Shown in pieces: positions 6,707 through 8,474 of a stretch of 8,474 bases of DNA. The notes beneath the pieces are model-generated. The model saw only the letters and a list, made by a program, of their open reading frames with translations. It was not told the origin of the DNA and made no database searches. Location of the stretch: contig CALURE010000063.1 of NCBI GenBank assembly GCA_944323095.1, positions 1 to 8,474 of the forward strand, in the 5' to 3' direction. Position numbers and translations under genes: made by a program. Positions within the stretch are counted from its first letter, which is position 1. Each line of letters starts with the position of its first letter. Origin of the DNA: Candidatus Gastranaerophilales bacterium (GTDB lineage: Bacteria > Cyanobacteriota > Vampirovibrionia > Gastranaerophilales > Gastranaerophilaceae).

Positions 6707-6823
6707 CTATTTGCGCCTGTAATATCCTTTCACCTGTGTTCCATCAGAACGTTTGTAACTGTTTACATAAACTGCACCTCCGGATTCAACGGCATTTTTT
6801 ACATCACATTTTTTTGCTGCCAT
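6707..6823 (-). CDS. 38-residue basic, Tyr-rich protein upstream of terminase
   Basis: This short frame reads MAAKKCDVKNAVESGGAV and continues with YVNSYKRSDGTQVKGYYRRK. A strong ribosome site (AAAGGAG, 7 bases before the ATG at 6823) and a two-base gap to the terminase start argue that it is translated. The S/Y-x-R-x-DGT-x-V-x-G/P-Y/H-Y/T-R pattern recurs, to my recollection, in many tiny phage and bacterial proteins and at the tails of larger ones. Its function is unknown. Its position is where a terminase small subunit often lies, but at 38 residues it is far too short to be one and has no helix-turn-helix. A nucleic-acid-binding or accessory packaging role is conceivable from its charge, without direct evidence. 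Confidence 0.75.
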   Translation of the reverse strand: MAAKKCDVKNAVESGGAVYVNSYKRSDGTQVKGYYRRK

Positions 6824-6829
6824 AAAAAT

Positions 6830-6836
6830 TCTCCTT
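6830..6836 (-). promoter_or_regulatory. Shine-Dalgarno site of the 38-residue gene
   Basis: The minus strand reads AAAGGAG, then AATTTTT, then ATG. This is the strongest ribosome site in the phage-like block and the main evidence that the short frame is a gene. It lies only a few bases after the T run of the preceding terminator. Confidence 0.75.
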
Positions 6837-6842
6837 TCCTTT

Positions 6843-6872
6843 AAAAAAGCCACCCGTTTTTTTCGGATGACT
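6843..6872 (-). terminator. Intrinsic terminator after the 145-residue gene
   Basis: On the minus strand AGTCATCCG pairs with CGGGTGGCT (9 bp with two G-U pairs) round a seven-A loop, followed by six T. The stem begins in the stop codon of the 145-residue gene, and the T run ends 19 bases before the ATG of the 38-residue gene. It should end the upstream transcript or act as a leaky attenuator of the terminase operon, which shows no clear promoter of its own. Confidence 0.8.
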
Positions 6873-7309
6873 TAATGTGTAATATAAAACTTTTGATTTT
6901 CTACTTTTAACTTTACTTTATCCACCGGAATACATCGTTTTTGATAGTCGATTTTATCATTTGTATTCAAAATTGAAGCATCTAAGTAAACAGGCATTAA
7001 ACTTCTGTTATTTTTTACTAAAACTATTGAAGATGCACCTTCTCCAACACGCATTGTATGCATTCTAAGTCCTATAAATGGGTTATATTTTGCATTTATT
7101 CTTTCTAATTCAGGTTTAATAGAGCTGATACTGTACACTGACGTAAAATAACAAATATATTTAGTATCTTTAATTTCAGTTTCATAAGATATATTTTTAT
7201 TTTTTAGGGCAAGATTAATATATTTTGTTTCAGCATTTGTATTTTTAAATGCGCAAATTACTAATATTATAATTAAAATAGCAGGAATTAATATTAAAAT
7301 CTTTTTCAT
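6872..7309 (-). CDS. Membrane-anchored or secreted protein of unknown function, AT-rich
   Basis: The 145 residues open with MKKILILIP and a hydrophobic stretch to about residue 21 ending VICAF, which is a signal peptide or membrane anchor. The Cys there is not in a standard lipobox. About 120 polar residues would lie outside the cytoplasm, with two Cys (in YICYF and KRCIP) that could pair. I recognise no family. The gene is visibly poorer in G+C than its neighbours, with one 60-base row at 15% and several below 30%, and is rich in Lys, Asn and Ile. It has no Shine-Dalgarno site, only TATAAT six bases before the ATG, and a terminator directly at its stop. An independent unit inserted in a phage gene block fits a moron (accessory cargo) gene, possibly acting on the host envelope. 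This is inference. Confidence 0.75.
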   Translation of the reverse strand: MKKILILIPAILIIILVICAFKNTNAETKYINLALKNKNISYETEIKDTKYICYFTSVYSISSIKPELERINAKYNPFIGLRMHTMRVGEGASSIVLVKNNRSLMPVYLDASILNTNDKIDYQKRCIPVDKVKLKVENQKFYITH

Positions 7310-7315
7310 TTTAAT

Positions 7316-7321
7316 ATTATA
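7316..7321 (-). promoter_or_regulatory. Candidate -10 box for a leaderless transcript
   Basis: A perfect TATAAT on the minus strand ends six bases before the ATG at 7309, so transcription would start about at the A of the start codon. No ribosome-binding site is visible, which is consistent with a leaderless mRNA. The -35 region (ATACAA at 17-bp spacing) is poor, and chance occurrence in such AT-rich DNA is quite possible. Confidence 0.35.
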
Positions 7322-7394
7322 TCTGAAATTTTCACTTTTTGTATATTAGCCGGATATCTATTTTTATTCTTTTACATAAAACTGTTTTGGGGCA

Positions 7395-8474
7395 TTAATC
7401 TTTAATTAAAACGTGATTTCCGTTAATTGTAACCCATTTGCCTTCATCAGAACTGTTATTTGAACTTTTTGAGGATGAAGAACCGGATTTTTCGGTAGCT
7501 GCTTTTGAGCCGGAAGTTTTTGAAGTTTGTCTGCGTTCGGGAATTCCGTATGTTCTCGCCTGATTCATAATTGCATCCTGATTTTTTATAAACTCATCAG
7601 AGCTCATGCCTGCAATATCTTCACGGGTAAACATTTGCTTAAACTGCGGATAATTATTATTTCCGATTAAGCCGCCTGCTTCATCAATACCGCCTTTTCC
7701 GAAAATTCCATACGGATTAGGAGTATTTTCCTGACGGAAATCACCTATTCGATTGTTTGCCATGCGGTTATCAATCTCGCTTTCGTATATCTTGAACAAA
7801 TCAGAATCCATATTTGCTATATCACCTCTTGTGATGTCTGCTTCGGAAATTTTGTTAATAAATAACGGATGTGATTTTTTATATTCGTTCACCGGAACTG
7901 ACTGTTTACAATCTCCCATATTGTCAATACCGTGAGACTGAACAGACCCGAAAGGAGTTGTTGACATAAACCAGTTCTGAGTATTAGGAGTAATATAAGT
8001 TGTTCCGACATTTTCTTTTAGTTTTGAAATTGGATCATGCGGATCTCTGTAATTTGTAACAAGATCATCATAATTCTTATTCTTATCAACATAATCTCCG
8101 CCGGCACCGTAAGCATTAAATGTTGTGGTCTTGAGTCCGTATTGAATACCAACAACAGTTGCCTCTGTTCCGCCTTCTGAGTGCCCGATTGACTCTGTAT
8201 TTTCAGCATTTAATTCTTGATGCTCTTTAAACATTTTATTGGTAAATTCTCTCGCTAATCCAATTTGTCGACTCTCACCTGTCAAAGCCATTTTAGCATT
8301 TGCACCCCAATCTTTTGCACTAAACCTGTCTGTACCGACAAAACAAAGTGCATACTGTCCGTCTTTTTCATAAAGAACTGCCTTAAAATTACTCCGGCGA
8401 TCATATTGATTGTCAACAACTTTCCAACCGTTTGATGTCGTTTCACCTCTGTTTTCTTTTCTTGACATTTTGTT
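7395..8474 (-). CDS. Alpha/beta-hydrolase (class-3-lipase-like), phage-associated, N terminus probably beyond window
   Basis: The frame stays open to the edge. The first visible ATG is at 8468 and gives 357 residues, used for numbering. The first 180 residues resemble class-3 lipase/DUF2974-type hydrolases: a SNFKAVLYEKDGQYALCFVGTD strand/oxyanion-loop region (26-47, written in overlapping parts SNFKAVLY and ALCFVGTD), DWGANAKMAL, the nucleophile elbow GHSEGG with Ser 97, the likely acid Asp 145 in DPHDPIS, and the likely His 179 in QSHGID. Usual family members have more sequence ahead of this, so truncation by the window is likely. Then come two copies of a 31-residue repeat (211-242 and 280-311, shared TRxDIAxMxSDxF), a Ser/Lys-rich linker (about 316-340) and the end KWVTINGNHVLIKD. 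The last motif resembles tails I recall on phage minor structural proteins. The substrate is unknown. It could act on lipid or peptide esters as a virion-borne or lysis-related enzyme. Confidence 0.8.
   Translation of the reverse strand, partial: NKMSRKENRGETTSNGWKVVDNQYDRRSNFKAVLYEKDGQYALCFVGTDRFSAKDWGANAKMALTGESRQIGLAREFTNKMFKEHQELNAENTESIGHSEGGTEATVVGIQYGLKTTTFNAYGAGGDYVDKNKNYDDLVTNYRDPHDPISKLKENVGTTYITPNTQNWFMSTTPFGSVQSHGIDNMGDCKQSVPVNEYKKSHPLFINKISEADITRGDIANMDSDLFKIYESEIDNRMANNRIGDFRQENTPNPYGIFGKGGIDEAGGLIGNNNYPQFKQMFTREDIAGMSSDEFIKNQDAIMNQARTYGIPERRQTSKTSGSKAATEKSGSSSSKSSNNSSDEGKWVTINGNHVLIKD

Noticed and set aside
6707..6823. Terminase small subunit
   Set aside because: It is far too short and lacks a helix-turn-helix and an oligomerisation region; only its position is suggestive.
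6872..7309. Lipoprotein
   Set aside because: The Cys near residue 19 is preceded by VI rather than a small residue, so the lipobox is not convincing.
8018..8209. 63-residue minus-strand frame inside the hydrolase gene
   Set aside because: It lies in another frame over the catalytic region of the hydrolase, with low-complexity sequence and no ribosome site.

Overview
The window looks like a piece of an AT-rich bacterial chromosome. All credible genes lie on the minus strand, so transcription runs from high to low coordinates. The SecA sequence and a 554-residue protein beginning MGLAASQARFLAITARK, of a type I associate from memory with gut Gastranaerophilales (Melainabacteria/Vampirovibrionia), suggest that lineage. 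This is a recognition-based guess, moderate at best, and could not be tested by a search.

Right part (about 5172-8474), phage-like. In transcription order there is: an alpha/beta-hydrolase (class-3-lipase-like) protein that runs off the window edge, with two copies of a short repeat, a Ser-rich linker and a WVTINGNHVLI tail; a very AT-rich 145-residue membrane-anchored or secreted protein of unknown function with its own -10-like box and an intrinsic terminator; a 38-residue basic/Tyr-rich protein not previously listed because of its size; a phage terminase large subunit two bases further on; and a 76-residue single-pass membrane/coiled-coil protein. No portal, capsid, tail or integrase gene is visible. 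The terminase is therefore either at the end of a prophage or in a remnant.

Middle part (3389-5171). About 100 bp of AT-rich DNA probably contains the phage/host boundary. It is followed by the 554-residue protein with helical ends and a Ser/Thr/Asn-rich centre. Its real start is most likely the ATG at 5053, not the TTG at 5074.

Left part (1-3388). A 581-bp gap before secA holds a 361-bp element bounded by 19-bp terminal inverted repeats (18/19 identical) and filled with palindromes and purine/pyrimidine-rich repeats. It has no coding capacity and resembles a MITE or other non-autonomous repeat. secA follows, with a good sigma70-type promoter, a Shine-Dalgarno site and an intrinsic terminator. 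Beyond the terminator, the left edge carries 8-bp tandem repeats and a run of ten C, and part of this resembles the interior of the 361-bp element.

The most interesting candidates are the inverted-repeat element, the modular phage-associated hydrolase, and the moron-like 145-residue gene whose terminator abuts the ribosome-binding site of the 38-residue protein/terminase operon.
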